A stretch of DNA of 64,000 bases from DASUPK01 sp963833375 (GCA_963833375.1 CAWHXR010000007.1:372001-436000); one strand, 5' to 3'. Shown: positions 49,940-58,591, counted from the stretch's first letter. Numbers and translations are program-made. The notes: generated from the letters alone by a model not told the origin.

Positions 49940-50929
49940 ATGCGAGCGATGGTGCTGGAGGAGCCGGGGCGGGCGCTCGTCGAGCGGGAGCTGGAGGATC
50001 CGGTCCCCGCTGAGGGCCAGGTGCTGCTCGAGGTCGCGGCCTGTGGCGTCTGCCGGACCGACCTGCACATCGTCGACGGGGAGCTATCCGAGCCGAAGCT
50101 GCCGCTGGTGCTCGGCCATCAGATCGTCGGCCGGGTCGCCGACGCGGGGCCGGGCGCGATCCGCTTCGCCAAGGGCGACCGGGTGGGTGTGCCCTGGCTG
50201 GGCTGGACGGACGGCACCTGCCGGTACTGCCGCTCCGGACGAGAGAACCTCTGCGAGCACGCGAAGTTCACGGGATACGACCTTGACGGCGGCTACGCCG
50301 AGCGCGCCGTGGCGGATGAGCGCTTCTGCTTCCCGATCCCCGAGGGATATGCGGACGAGCAGGCCGCGCCCCTGCTCTGCGCGGGGCTGATCGGCTACCG
50401 GTCGCTGCGGCTCGCCGGCGAGGGCGAGCGCCTCGGCCTCTACGGGTTCGGCGCCTCCGCCCACATCATCTGCCAGGTGGCGGTCTCGCAGGGACGCCAC
50501 GTCTTCGCGCTCACGCGCGAGGGCGACACCGAGGCGCAGGGGCTGGCGAGGGAGCTCGGCGCCGGATGGGTGGGAGCCGTGGGCGATCCCGAGGCCTCGA
50601 ACCTCGACGCCGCGATCATCTTCGCGCCCGCCGGAGAGCTCGTGCCCGAGGCGCTGCGGGCCGTGGCGCCCGGGGGAACCGTGGTTTGCGCGGGCATCCA
50701 CATGAGCGACATCCCCCAGTTCCCGTACGAGCTGCTCTGGAGGGAGCGCACGGTGCGCTCCGTGGCGAACCTGACCCGCAGGGACGGCGAGGAGTTCATG
50801 GCGCTCGCGCCCAGCGTGCCGGTGCACACCGAGATCCAGCTCTACGCACTCGCCGAGGCCAACCGTGCGTTGGATGAGCTACGTCACGGTAGGGTTCGTG
50901 GTGCCGCCGTACTCTCGGTCGGCGGGTAA
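49940..50929 (+). CDS. Zinc-dependent alcohol dehydrogenase family protein
   Basis: A 329-aa medium-chain dehydrogenase. The catalytic zinc site CGVCRTDLHI and GHQIVGRV, a structural zinc site (CRYCRSGRENLC, four-Cys type with one pair compact), and the NAD-binding fold GLYGFGASAHIICQVAVSQG are visible. Closest in look to the AdhA-like branch with DGTCRYC and LDGGYAERAVADERFCFPIP. Substrate is a primary alcohol or aldehyde. It sits between fbiC and the other F420 genes, but the fold is NAD(P)-, not F420-dependent. Confidence 0.9.
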   Translation: MRAMVLEEPGRALVERELEDPVPAEGQVLLEVAACGVCRTDLHIVDGELSEPKLPLVLGHQIVGRVADAGPGAIRFAKGDRVGVPWLGWTDGTCRYCRSGRENLCEHAKFTGYDLDGGYAERAVADERFCFPIPEGYADEQAAPLLCAGLIGYRSLRLAGEGERLGLYGFGASAHIICQVAVSQGRHVFALTREGDTEAQGLARELGAGWVGAVGDPEASNLDAAIIFAPAGELVPEALRAVAPGGTVVCAGIHMSDIPQFPYELLWRERTVRSVANLTRRDGEEFMALAPSVPVHTEIQLYALAEANRALDELRHGRVRGAAVLSVGG

Positions 50930-50964
50930 GCCTCCAGCGGAGGCCGTGGGGAGAGGAAATCAAA

Positions 50965-51387
50965 ATGCCAGATGTCACCGTCAAGCGCGTCGAGGACTTC
51001 GAGGCGATCTTCGGCGGGGGATTTCGACGGGCGAGGGCCGGCCTGGGCGTGAGCTCCTTCGGCCTCGCCGTCATCGACCTGCCGGCGAACTTCTCGCGCT
51101 ACCCGGAGCACGACCAGACCCACGACGACCAGGAGGAGGTCTACACGCCGATCTCCGGCCGGGTCACGCTCCGCGTGGGCGGTGAGGACCACGAGCTCGA
51201 GCCCGGCGTCTTCGCTCGGGTGGGGGCAACCGAGAAGCGCAAGCTGATCACCGGCGACGAGCCCGCGCGCATCCTCGCCATGGGCGCGACCCCGGGAAAG
51301 GTCTACCAGCCGCCGGAGTTCTCCTACGAGGGCGTGAAGCCGCCCTCGATGGAGAAGCTCACCTCGAAGAACGCGTCGCCCGCTTAG
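50965..51387 (+). CDS. Cupin-domain protein
   Basis: A 140-aa single cupin barrel: FSRYPEHDQTHDDQEEVYTP (metal-ligand His/Glu set of motif 1), ISGRVTLRVGGEDHELEPGV and FARVGATEKRKLITGDEPAR (motif 2). The ligand set suggests a metal site. Substrate unknown. ATG at 50965 has AGAGGA 8 nt upstream. It ends directly against the convergent cofE gene. Confidence 0.82.
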   Translation: MPDVTVKRVEDFEAIFGGGFRRARAGLGVSSFGLAVIDLPANFSRYPEHDQTHDDQEEVYTPISGRVTLRVGGEDHELEPGVFARVGATEKRKLITGDEPARILAMGATPGKVYQPPEFSYEGVKPPSMEKLTSKNASPA

Positions 51388-52134
51388 CTACCGAAAGAGG
51401 TCCTCGTCCTCGGGACGCCTCAGGGGCCCCGCGCCCGGTCCGTCCTCGGCCGTCACGACGTCCCCGAGCCCCGAAACGACCGCTCCCGGAACGCCCGAGT
51501 CCTTGTCGCGGGTGAGGTCCGCGGCCGCGGCGAGCTCGTCGGCGACCGCGATCACCGTGGCCGAGAGCTCTCGGCCCCGCCGGTCCCGCCTGCCGCGCCA
51601 ATCGGCGAGCGGCGCCAGGCCCGCGCAGCCGATCGCGACGTCCGTCTGCCCGACTCTCCAGGCACGGCCGAAGCTGTCGGCGATCACCACTGCCGGGGAG
51701 GCCCCGGCTACTTCGCCGATCTGCGCGCGGATCAGCCGCGCGGATGCGTCCGCGTCGGCCGGGAGCAGCGCGACGAGGCCCTCGTCGAGGTTGGAGGAGT
51801 CGATCCCCGCGTTCGCGCACACCCAGCCGGTGATCGTCTCGGTGATCAGGATGCCGCGCTCGGCGCGCACCACCCGCCTGCTCTCCGACAGGACCAGCTC
51901 CGTCAGGGCCGGGTCCTTGTCGAGTCTCTCCGCGAGCTCGCGCGCCTCCGTGCCGGGCTCCACCTCGGCTAGCCTGCGGACCCGTCCCTCGACCTTCGAG
52001 ACCGCCTTCTGCGAGACGACGACGACCTCATCCGGTCCCGGCGCCGCGGCCCCGGCGATCAGGCGCCCCAGGTCGTCGCCCTCCTGCAGCTCCGGGAGGC
52101 CGGTGAGCGGCCTGATCCGCAGCTCGCGCGTCAA
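51388..52134 (-). CDS. cofE: Coenzyme F420-0:L-glutamate ligase, stand-alone CofE type
   Basis: A 248-aa ligase adding glutamates to F420-0. Seen: DEVVVVSQKAVSKVEGRVRR, VVRAERGILITETITGWVCA, NAGIDSSNLDEGLVALLPAD, VVIADSFGRAWRVGQTDVAI. It lacks the C-terminal nitroreductase-like domain that mycobacterial FbiB uses to reduce dehydro-F420-0. The TTG start (52134) lies 9 bp after the cofC stop; no ribosome site is clear, so coupling is likely. Confidence 0.92.
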   Translation of the reverse strand: MTRELRIRPLTGLPELQEGDDLGRLIAGAAAPGPDEVVVVSQKAVSKVEGRVRRLAEVEPGTEARELAERLDKDPALTELVLSESRRVVRAERGILITETITGWVCANAGIDSSNLDEGLVALLPADADASARLIRAQIGEVAGASPAVVIADSFGRAWRVGQTDVAIGCAGLAPLADWRGRRDRRGRELSATVIAVADELAAAADLTRDKDSGVPGAVVSGLGDVVTAEDGPGAGPLRRPEDEDLFR

Positions 52135-52143
52135 GGGAGGTCG

Positions 52144-52833
52144 CTAGGCGGCCGCGGGCTGAGTGCGGTCGCCGAGCTCCCAGAGGACTTCGGCGGTCTT
52201 CGGTGCCGGCTGCGGATCGAGCAGCAGGCGGTCGCGCAGCAGCGACATGTCCTCGACCGTGTCGAGGTCGATGGCAATCGACTCGACGCGCTCCAGGGCG
52301 AAGCTGATCCCCGCGGCCCGCGCCCGGCTGACGTGGCGCGAGCAGCTCTCGGGTCCGAAGACTGGAGTGAAGATGTCGGGGGGCGCGAGCACGAGGGCGT
52401 TGGTTCCCGTCCCGTGCCGATCGGGGACGATCAGGACCGTGCGAGGGGAACGGCCGATGTGGGCGTCGAGCTCCTCCGGATCGAGCATCGGGCAGTCCAC
52501 TGGCAGCATCGCGACCCGCCCGGCGCCATCGGCCATCGCGGCGCGCGCCCCGGCGGTCGCTGCCTCCGAATGCCCCTCGTCACGCTCCTGCACGAGCACC
52601 TTGTTGCCGAGCCAGCGGGCCTGGCGCGCGATGGAGGGGTCGGCGGTGACGACCAGGACGTCGTCGATGTTGCGGCAGCGAGGCAGCTTCACGATCAGGT
52701 CGAGGAAGAGGGCCTCCGCCAGGCGGTTGCGCTCCTCCTCGGACAGGGTCCCGTCCAGCCGCCCATTTGCGACTGAAAGCCCCTTCACCGGAACGATCGC
52801 GGTCGTATGCAACTTGTCGGAATCCGCTCCCAC
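52144..52833 (-). CDS. cofC: 2-phospho-L-lactate/PEP guanylyltransferase (CofC/FbiD)
   Basis: A 229-aa nucleotidyltransferase that activates phospholactate, PEP or a related acid with GTP for F420 side-chain assembly. Typical segments: TAIVPVKGLSVANGRLDGTL, RVAMLPVDCPMLDPEELDAH, VLIVPDRHGTGTNALVLAPP and FGPESCSRHVSRARAAGISF. The exact acid used cannot be read reliably from sequence. GTG at 52833 with TAGCCT 8 nt upstream suggests a leaderless transcript for cofC-cofE. Confidence 0.92.
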   Translation of the reverse strand: MGADSDKLHTTAIVPVKGLSVANGRLDGTLSEEERNRLAEALFLDLIVKLPRCRNIDDVLVVTADPSIARQARWLGNKVLVQERDEGHSEAATAGARAAMADGAGRVAMLPVDCPMLDPEELDAHIGRSPRTVLIVPDRHGTGTNALVLAPPDIFTPVFGPESCSRHVSRARAAGISFALERVESIAIDLDTVEDMSLLRDRLLLDPQPAPKTAEVLWELGDRTQPAAA

Positions 52834-52841
52834 GGAGAGTC

Positions 52842-52847
52842 AGGCTA
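52842..52847 (-). promoter_or_regulatory. Candidate leaderless -10 box (cofC)
   Basis: On the minus strand TAGCCT ends 8 nt before the GTG at 52833. Confidence 0.45.
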
Positions 52848-52885
52848 CCGGGTCAGCGCTGTTACATACCCCGTTGCTGGGGTTT

Positions 52886-53836
52886 TCATGCCTGATCGGC
52901 GAGCATCGAGGCGAACTCGAGGGTTCGCTCGGCCAGCCCCCGGCGGCCCTCGCCGCCCTCCATCAGCATCGGGCAGCGCATCACCCTGATCCCGTCTGGC
53001 GGGGGGTCGGGGTCCTGGGGATCGCACAGCATGCCGTCAAGCAGCCCCTCGTAGAGCGAGGCGGCGCCCGCCGCGGTCGAGGGTCGGCCGATCGCGCGCA
53101 TGAAGATGTCGGTGGGGCCCTTGACCACCTGGCCGGCCACGTACGGGCTGACCGCCACCACCGGCGCCCGGGACACGGCCATCGCCTCTCGCAGGGGCGG
53201 CATGGAGACGATCGGCCCGATGGAGATCACCGGGTTCGAGGGACCGATCACGATCGCGTCGGCGCTCTCGATCGCGGCGAGCACCTCGGGTGTCGGCGTC
53301 GCCTCGGCGATTCCCTCGACCTGGACCTCGTCCACCTCCGCCTGCGCGTGCTCGGCGACCAGGTACTGCTGCAGCCCGCGCCACCCCTGGGCGGTCCTGA
53401 CCTGGGTGCGCACCGGCTCCTCGCACATCGGGAGTACGGCCGCCTCGACCTCGAGCGCCCGCGCGATCTGGGCCTGGGCCTCGGTTCGGCGCCCGCCCGC
53501 CGCCACGAACTCCCGCCGGTACAGGCAGGTGGCGAGGTCGCGGTCGGAGAGGCGGAACCAGTCAGAGGTTCCCAGTCGAACGAGTCGGTCGAAGACGGTG
53601 AACGAGTCCCCCTTGATGCCCCAGCCGCGCTCCTCGTCGATCTCGCCGCTCAACCAGTAGGTGATCAGGTCGGGATCGGGCGACACGTCGACCCCGGCGA
53701 TCTCGATGTCGTCGGCCGTATTGGCGATCACCGAGAGGCGGCTGCCGAGCATCTCCTGCATGCCGGCCGCGAGCTTGGCGCCACCGGTGCCGCCCGCGAG
53801 GACGACGCAACGCCCGATTCCGCTCACCTCGGCCAT
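52886..53836 (-). CDS. cofD: 2-phospho-L-lactate transferase (CofD/FbiA)
   Basis: A 316-aa transferase joining the activated acid to FO. Family motifs: CVVLAGGTGGAKLAAGMQEM at the N-terminus, NTADDIEIAGVDVSPDPDLI, DRDLATCLYRREFVAAGGRR, AIVIGPSNPVISIGPIVSMP (as DAIVIGPSNPVISIGPI), and the C-terminal DQA end. Full length. It is 52 bp upstream of cofC and 6 bp downstream of npdG on the same strand. Confidence 0.93.
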   Translation of the reverse strand: MAEVSGIGRCVVLAGGTGGAKLAAGMQEMLGSRLSVIANTADDIEIAGVDVSPDPDLITYWLSGEIDEERGWGIKGDSFTVFDRLVRLGTSDWFRLSDRDLATCLYRREFVAAGGRRTEAQAQIARALEVEAAVLPMCEEPVRTQVRTAQGWRGLQQYLVAEHAQAEVDEVQVEGIAEATPTPEVLAAIESADAIVIGPSNPVISIGPIVSMPPLREAMAVSRAPVVAVSPYVAGQVVKGPTDIFMRAIGRPSTAAGAASLYEGLLDGMLCDPQDPDPPPDGIRVMRCPMLMEGGEGRRGLAERTLEFASMLADQA

Positions 53837-53842
53837 GCGGGG

Positions 53843-54526
53843 CTAGGACCAGAGGTCGCCCTCTGGGAGGCCAGTGATCTTGATGCCGGTGTGGGTCTTG
53901 TAGCGGCTGTTGATCCCGATCAGGAGCGCGGTCAGGGGCTCGATGATCCGCGCCCGCTCGAGCGGGCCCGCGTCCACGGCTCGCAGCCCGTCGATCAGCT
54001 GGATCAGCTCGGCGACCCGCCCCCGATCCGCTTTGCGATCGCCGCAGACGAGAACGTCCTCGTCGAGGGGCCCGTCGCCGGCGAGCGTCGGGGCGCTCAA
54101 GGTATGCAGCGTCGAGACGACGGTGACGCCGTCGGGCGACATCTCCTCCGCCTGCTCCGCGGCGGACCCTTGCCAGACCCCGACCGTGCGGGTTGCCTTG
54201 CCGGAGATCGCCGCGGCCAGCGGGACCGTGCAGTCGACGAGCAGCTGACCGTCGCTGAGGGCCTCTTTGAGATTGGTGAGCGTCTCCGAATGCGCCCGGA
54301 AGGGCACGGCGAGGAAGACGATGGGCCCGCGCTGGGCGGCCTCCCCGTTCACGAGGCCCTCGACCTCGGCCCCCTCGACGTCCCCGCGGAGGCGGTCGGC
54401 GGCCTCATGGGCGCGCTCGGGCTTGCGCGACCCGATCACGATCGCCTGACCGGCGCGGGCGAGGCGCACCCCGAGCCCATAGCCGAGCGCGCCCGTGCCG
54501 CCGATGATCGGAATTGGCTCTGCCAC
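53843..54526 (-). CDS. npdG: NADPH:F420 reductase (Fno/NpdG)
   Basis: A 227-aa F420H2:NADP oxidoreductase. The N-terminal NADP-binding motif PIIGGTGALGYGLGVRLARA with SRKPERA after beta2, PIVFLAVPFRAH, STLHTLSAP and VCGDRKADRGRVAELIQLID are all family features. It exchanges hydride between F420 and NADP, tying the F420 pool to NADPH and so to hydrogenase and Ccr. GTG at 54526. First gene of the npdG-cofD-cofC-cofE set. Confidence 0.92.
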   Translation of the reverse strand: MAEPIPIIGGTGALGYGLGVRLARAGQAIVIGSRKPERAHEAADRLRGDVEGAEVEGLVNGEAAQRGPIVFLAVPFRAHSETLTNLKEALSDGQLLVDCTVPLAAAISGKATRTVGVWQGSAAEQAEEMSPDGVTVVSTLHTLSAPTLAGDGPLDEDVLVCGDRKADRGRVAELIQLIDGLRAVDAGPLERARIIEPLTALLIGINSRYKTHTGIKITGLPEGDLWS

Positions 54527-54534
54527 CGGCGAGC

Positions 54535-54540
54535 AAGCTA
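54535..54540 (-). promoter_or_regulatory. Candidate leaderless -10 box (npdG)
   Basis: On the minus strand TAGCTT ends 8 nt before the GTG at 54526; back to back with the box for the SDR at 54571. Confidence 0.5.
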
Positions 54541-54554
54541 CAGGTCGGCCTGAA

Positions 54555-54560
54555 TAGGCT
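54555..54560 (+). promoter_or_regulatory. Candidate leaderless -10 box (SDR 54571)
   Basis: TAGGCT ends 10 nt before the ATG at 54571. Confidence 0.45.
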
Positions 54561-54570
54561 GCCCGCAGCC

Positions 54571-55308
54571 ATGAGGCTCGAAGGCAGAAAGGCCCTCGTC
54601 ACCGGCGGCGCCAGCGGCATCGGTGCGGCGATCGCGCGCCGCCTCGCGGCGGAGGGTGCGGACGTCACCATCGGCGATCTCAACCTGGAGGGCGCGACCG
54701 AGGTCGCCGGCGAGATCTCGGGACTCGCGATCGAGCTCGACGTCACCGATCTCGGATCCGCGCAGGCCGCGGTGGAGAGCGCCGGTGCGCCGATCGACAT
54801 CCTGATCAACAACGCCGGCACCGACGAGTTCGGGTTCTTCGCCGAGACCACTCCCGAGCAGTGGGAGAAGGTGATCGCCGTGAACCTCCGCGGGGTCCTC
54901 AACTGCACCTACGCCGCGCTGCCCGGGATGCAGGAGGCCGGCTACGGCCGAATGGTCAACATCGCATCCGAGGCCGGCCGCGTCGGATCAAAGGGCTCCG
55001 CGGTCTACTCGGCGGCGAAGGGCGGGGTGATCGCCTTCACCAAGGTGATGGCCCGCGAGGGGGCCCGTTTCGGGATCACCGCCAATGCGATCGCGCCCGG
55101 TCCGATCGAGACGCCGCTGCTGATGCAGGCCACCCAGTTCGGTGAGATCGGCGAGAAGATCATCGAGACGATGAAGAGGGGCACGCAGCTGCGCCGCCTC
55201 GGCCAGCCGGAGGAGGTGGCCGCGGCGGTCGCCTTCCTCGCCTCCGATGACGCTTCCTACGTCACCGGCGAGACGCTTGGTGTCTCGGGCGGCCTCGGGA
55301 TGGTCTGA
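54571..55308 (+). CDS. 3-oxoacyl-ACP reductase-like SDR (FabG-type)
   Basis: A 245-aa classical SDR: ALVTGGASGIGAAIARRLAA (cofactor loop), DLNLEGATEVAGE with Asp after beta2 suggesting NAD preference, ILINNAGTDEFGF, catalytic MVNIASEAGRVGSKGSAVYS and YSAAKGG, and a C-terminus typical of FabG relatives (ASDDASYVTGETLGVSGGLG). Probably acts on 3-hydroxyacyl- or other hydroxy substrates. ATG at 54571 is preferred over an upstream frame that runs into npdG. The stop overlaps the next start (TGATG). Confidence 0.9.
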   Translation: MRLEGRKALVTGGASGIGAAIARRLAAEGADVTIGDLNLEGATEVAGEISGLAIELDVTDLGSAQAAVESAGAPIDILINNAGTDEFGFFAETTPEQWEKVIAVNLRGVLNCTYAALPGMQEAGYGRMVNIASEAGRVGSKGSAVYSAAKGGVIAFTKVMAREGARFGITANAIAPGPIETPLLMQATQFGEIGEKIIETMKRGTQLRRLGQPEEVAAAVAFLASDDASYVTGETLGVSGGLGMV

Positions 55309-55688
55309 TGGCGCTCGAGCCCGGCATCGAGCGGACCGACGAGTTCGTCGTCGAGGGGGGGCTGCTGACGGACGTCGGCGGCACGATCGGTGCCAGCGTC
55401 CTCTCGACCCCGGGAATGATCGGGATGATCGAGCGCAACGCGGCGATCCTCGCCCTCGAGCACCTCGACGAGGGGAAGGCCACGGTCGGCTTCGAGGTCT
55501 GCGTCAAGCACGTCGGGGCGGCCGCCGAGGGCCAGACCTGCACGGCGCACGCGACCCTTCGCGAGGTCGCCGACGGCCGCAAGCTCCGCTTCGACGTCGA
55601 GGTCAAGGAGGGCGACCGGACGATCGGGGTGGGCACGCACGAGCGCCGCGTGATCGAGATCGGCTCGGTCAGCGGCGGCCAGGGCTAG
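55308..55688 (+). CDS. FlK-like hot-dog thioesterase
   Basis: A 126-aa hot-dog protein resembling fluoroacetyl-CoA thioesterase-type enzymes: VVEGGLLTDVGGTIGASVLS, TPGMIGMIERNAAILALEHL, and GKATVGFEVCVKHVGAAAEG, with the ST-P-GMI-ME pattern and a catalytic Glu and His (CVKH). It would release CoA from a small acyl-CoA. The ATG overlaps the SDR stop by one base, so both are made together. Confidence 0.85.
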   Translation: MALEPGIERTDEFVVEGGLLTDVGGTIGASVLSTPGMIGMIERNAAILALEHLDEGKATVGFEVCVKHVGAAAEGQTCTAHATLREVADGRKLRFDVEVKEGDRTIGVGTHERRVIEIGSVSGGQG

Positions 55689-55711
55689 CACCGACCCTTC
55701 ACGGGCCTGGC

Positions 55712-55717
55712 TAGGCT
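55712..55717 (+). promoter_or_regulatory. Candidate leaderless -10 box (HMG-CoA lyase)
   Basis: TAGGCT ends 7 nt before the ATG at 55725. Confidence 0.5.
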
Positions 55718-55724
55718 GAAAGCG

Positions 55725-56649
55725 ATGGCCGAGCAGCTTCCGAAGAGCGTTCGCATCCGTGAGGTCGGGCCTCGCGACGGGTTCCAGAACGAGCCCGAGG
55801 TGATCCCGACGGACGAGAAGGTGCGGCTGATCGGGATGCTCGCCGAGGCTGGGCTGAAGCGGATCGAGGTCACCTCCTTCGTCCGGCCGGACGTGATCCC
55901 GCAGCTGGCCGACGGCGCGGAGGTGCTGGGGCGGATCGAGCCCAGTGAGGGCGTCGCGTACTCGGTGCTGATCCCGAACCGCAGGGGTCTCGAGAACGCG
56001 CTGGAGTTCCGCGATCGCTTCCAGGAGGCGAACTTCTTCCTCTCCGCCTCGGAGTCGCACAACCGCAAGAACGTCAACCGCTCGATCGCGGAGTCGCTGG
56101 CCGACCTCGAGGGGACGATAGGCGCGGCGCGCGATGCCGGCCTGCGTTGCGAGGGGGTGATCTCGACCAGCTTCGGTTGCCCCTACGAGGGTGAGGTGCC
56201 GCCCGTCCGCGTCTTCGAGATCGCCGAGCAACTGGCGAGGTTCGGATGCGAGGAGCTGGCCTTCGGCGACACGACCGGGATGGCCAACCCGCGGCAAGTT
56301 GGGGAGTTCTTCGCAATGGCCGCGAGACCGGCTCGGCACGGTGGAGCTGACCGCCCATTTCCACAACACCCGCGGCCAGGGGCTGGCCAACGTGCTGGCG
56401 GCGCTCGAGCAGGGGGTCGACTCGCTCGAGAGCTCCTTCGGCGAGCTCGGCGGATGCCCCGTGCCGCCCGGGTCGACCGGGAACATCTCGACCGAGGACC
56501 TCGTCTCGATGCTGGAGGAGATGGGCGTCGGGACCGGGGTGGACCTGGCCAAGCTGCTCGCGGCGTCCGCCGAGGCGCAGCGGGTCCTGGGCAGGCCACT
56601 CGGCGCGCATCTGCTCACGGCGGGCCCGGTGGACTGGCACCAGAGCTGA
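55725..56649 (+). CDS. mvaB: Hydroxymethylglutaryl-CoA lyase-like protein, frameshifted
   Basis: HMG-CoA lyase family (cleaves HMG-CoA to acetoacetate and acetyl-CoA in leucine and ketone-body breakdown). The first part reads VRIREVGPRDGFQNEPEVIP, LKRIEVTSFVRPDVIPQLAD and CEGVISTSFGCPYEGEVPP. After GEFFAMA the frame turns into Arg/Pro-rich nonsense (to 56669), while one base later the true sequence continues as RDRLGTVELTAHFHNTRGQG, FGELGGCPVPPGSTGNISTE (catalytic-Cys loop) and ends HLLTAGPVDWHQS at 56649. One surplus base at about 56322 explains it. Corrected length is about 307 aa, normal for the family. Confidence 0.85.
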
Positions 56650-56671
56650 GCCAAGGCGGCTCGGGCTGAAG

Positions 56672-56677
56672 TAGTCT
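56672..56677 (+). promoter_or_regulatory. Candidate leaderless -10 box (SnoaL-like gene)
   Basis: TAGTCT ends 6 nt before the ATG at 56684. Confidence 0.5.
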
Positions 56678-56683
56678 GCCCGC

Positions 56684-57064
56684 ATGCAGAGCGATCGCTT
56701 TCGGGCAGCAGCCGAGTCGAAGGACGTCTCCGCGATCGAGGAGCTGTTCGCCGAGGATGTCGTCTTCCGCAGCCCGGTCGTCTTCAAGCCGTACGAGGGC
56801 CGGGACGCCGTCGCGATGCTGCTCGGCGCGGTGGTCCAGGTCCTCGAGGACTTCCGCTACACCGATCAGGTTGAGACCGGCGACGCAGCCGCTCTCGCCT
56901 TCAGCGCCCGGGTCGGCGACCGGGAGGTCGACGGCATCGACTTCCTGCATTTCGACTCGGAGGGCCGGGTCAACCGGTTGGCGGTCTACGTCCGGCCGCT
57001 GAGCGGCATCAACGCGCTGGCCGAGGCGATGCAGAGAAAGCTCGAGGAAGCCTCGGCCGCGTAG
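56684..57064 (+). CDS. SnoaL-like (NTF2-fold) protein
   Basis: A 126-aa cone-shaped-fold protein: MQSDRFRAAAESKDVSAIEE, LFAEDVVFRSPVVFKPYEGR (the typical first helix and strand), and a C-terminal IDFLHFDSEGRVNRLAVYVR. Such proteins may be isomerases, hydrolases or simple binding proteins; no catalytic set can be assigned. Stops abutting the convergent sulfatase gene. Confidence 0.82.
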   Translation: MQSDRFRAAAESKDVSAIEELFAEDVVFRSPVVFKPYEGRDAVAMLLGAVVQVLEDFRYTDQVETGDAAALAFSARVGDREVDGIDFLHFDSEGRVNRLAVYVRPLSGINALAEAMQRKLEEASAA

Positions 57065-58591
57065 CTACTGGCAGTTGGCGCCGTTGCAGGTGCGAAGCTG
57101 GGCCAGCCGCGCGGCGAGCTCGGCGCGAATGGCCGTGTAGGCCGACGCTCCGGGGCCGAAGAGGAGGTTGTTGAGCTCGTAGGGATCGGTGTCGAGGTTG
57201 TAGAGCTCCTTGTCCCCGTTGTTCCAGGCGGTGTACTTCCACGGCCCGCGCCGGATCCCATACGCGCCGATGTCCGGGCTCTCGAAGAGGAGGTCGCGGT
57301 TGTTGGCGTCCCCTGGGGTCTTCGCGAGCGGAAGGAGCGGGATGCCGTCCATGATGCGGCCCGGCCGAGCGCCGGTCAGCGCCGTGATGGTCGGGGCCAG
57401 GTCGATGTTCGCCACGAGCTGATCGCGGGTCGCATTCACGGGGAAGCCGGGGCCCCGGATGATCAGGGGAACGCGCTCACCCTCCTCGTAGAGGAAGTTC
57501 TTGAACTCGATCCGGTGCGAGCCCATCTCGAGCCCGTTGTCCGAGGTGAAGATGAAGAACGTCTTCCGCTTGTCGCCGAACTTCCTGACCAGCCCGACGA
57601 TTCGCTTGACCTCGTCGTCGACGGACAGCAGGCTCTCGAGCCGGCCGCGGTAACGCCGGTCGATGTCGGCGAGCATGGTGTCGGAGAGGCGTGGAATGTC
57701 CCTGACCTGCTGCGGCTTGTCCGAGACATCCGCCTCGTCGAAGTTCGGCGTGCGGGGGGCGGTGATCTCCCCGAACACGCCCAGGTACTGCGGGGCGGGC
57801 TCGGGGTCACGGGTGGACCAGGGGGGCAGCGCCCTCTCGCCGTGAGGGTTGTTGGGGTTGTAGTAGAGGAAGAATGGCTTCGGGCTCGGCGCCCATGTCT
57901 TCAGCAGCCCGTTGACCTTGGCGTCGAGGACGTAGTCGATGTAGTTGCTCGGCTTCCGCCTGTAGTAGCGGAGCTTGCCGTTCTCGTTCAGGTTGAAGGC
58001 GTACCGCTTCTGCTCGGTCCCCCCGGTGAGCCCGTACCACTGGCTCCACCCAGGCGGAACCTCGCGCGGATAGATCTCGCCGTAGCCGTTCAGGTACTTG
58101 CCGACCATCGCCGTTCGGTATTTCGCCCGGCGCAGCCAGACGGCGAGGGTGTTCGAACTGTCGAGATCGGTGAAGCGCTGGTCGGTGAGCACATGGTGGT
58201 TGTGTGCGTACTGCCCGGTGAGGAAGGTCGCCCGGGAGGGACAGCAGAGCGGGTAGGAGACGTAGCTGTTGCGGAATGTCGTCCCGCGGGCGCCGAGCAG
58301 GCTGAGCGTGTTGCGCATCACGGCGATGTCCGCGGCGTTCATGTCGTCGGTGTCGATGACGATCACGTTGGGGCGCTTCTGCAGGGCGTTCCGGCGCCGC
58401 AGCTGGGCCTGCTGTTCCCGCCTCCGCGCCTGGCATGCCTGATCGCACTTGGCGGCGGAGTGAGCGCGAGGCGCCGCACTCGCAGCCGGTGCGAGGGCCG
58501 CCGAGCCGAGCACCTCGGCGGCCGCCCAGGCGAGGATCGCCGCGCAAAGCACGACGACGAACCCCGCCCACTGTCGTCTGCCCGAGGTCAT
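57065..58591 (-). CDS. Exported or membrane-anchored type I sulfatase
   Basis: A 508-aa sulfatase of the alkaline-phosphatase superfamily. The N-terminus has a signal or anchor (RRQWAGFVVVLCAAILAWAA). Motifs: VIVIDTDDMNAADIAVMRNT (metal site), SYPLCCPSRATFLTGQYAHN (CxPSR, whose first Cys is oxidised to formylglycine), and FFIFTSDNGLEMGSHRIEFK (second metal site). It hydrolyses sulfate esters outside the cytoplasm. ATG at 58591 was chosen because the signal begins there; the frame is open further upstream but crosses the divergent promoter region. No formylglycine-generating enzyme gene is in the window. Confidence 0.9.
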   Translation of the reverse strand: MTSGRRQWAGFVVVLCAAILAWAAAEVLGSAALAPAASAAPRAHSAAKCDQACQARRREQQAQLRRRNALQKRPNVIVIDTDDMNAADIAVMRNTLSLLGARGTTFRNSYVSYPLCCPSRATFLTGQYAHNHHVLTDQRFTDLDSSNTLAVWLRRAKYRTAMVGKYLNGYGEIYPREVPPGWSQWYGLTGGTEQKRYAFNLNENGKLRYYRRKPSNYIDYVLDAKVNGLLKTWAPSPKPFFLYYNPNNPHGERALPPWSTRDPEPAPQYLGVFGEITAPRTPNFDEADVSDKPQQVRDIPRLSDTMLADIDRRYRGRLESLLSVDDEVKRIVGLVRKFGDKRKTFFIFTSDNGLEMGSHRIEFKNFLYEEGERVPLIIRGPGFPVNATRDQLVANIDLAPTITALTGARPGRIMDGIPLLPLAKTPGDANNRDLLFESPDIGAYGIRRGPWKYTAWNNGDKELYNLDTDPYELNNLLFGPGASAYTAIRAELAARLAQLRTCNGANCQ

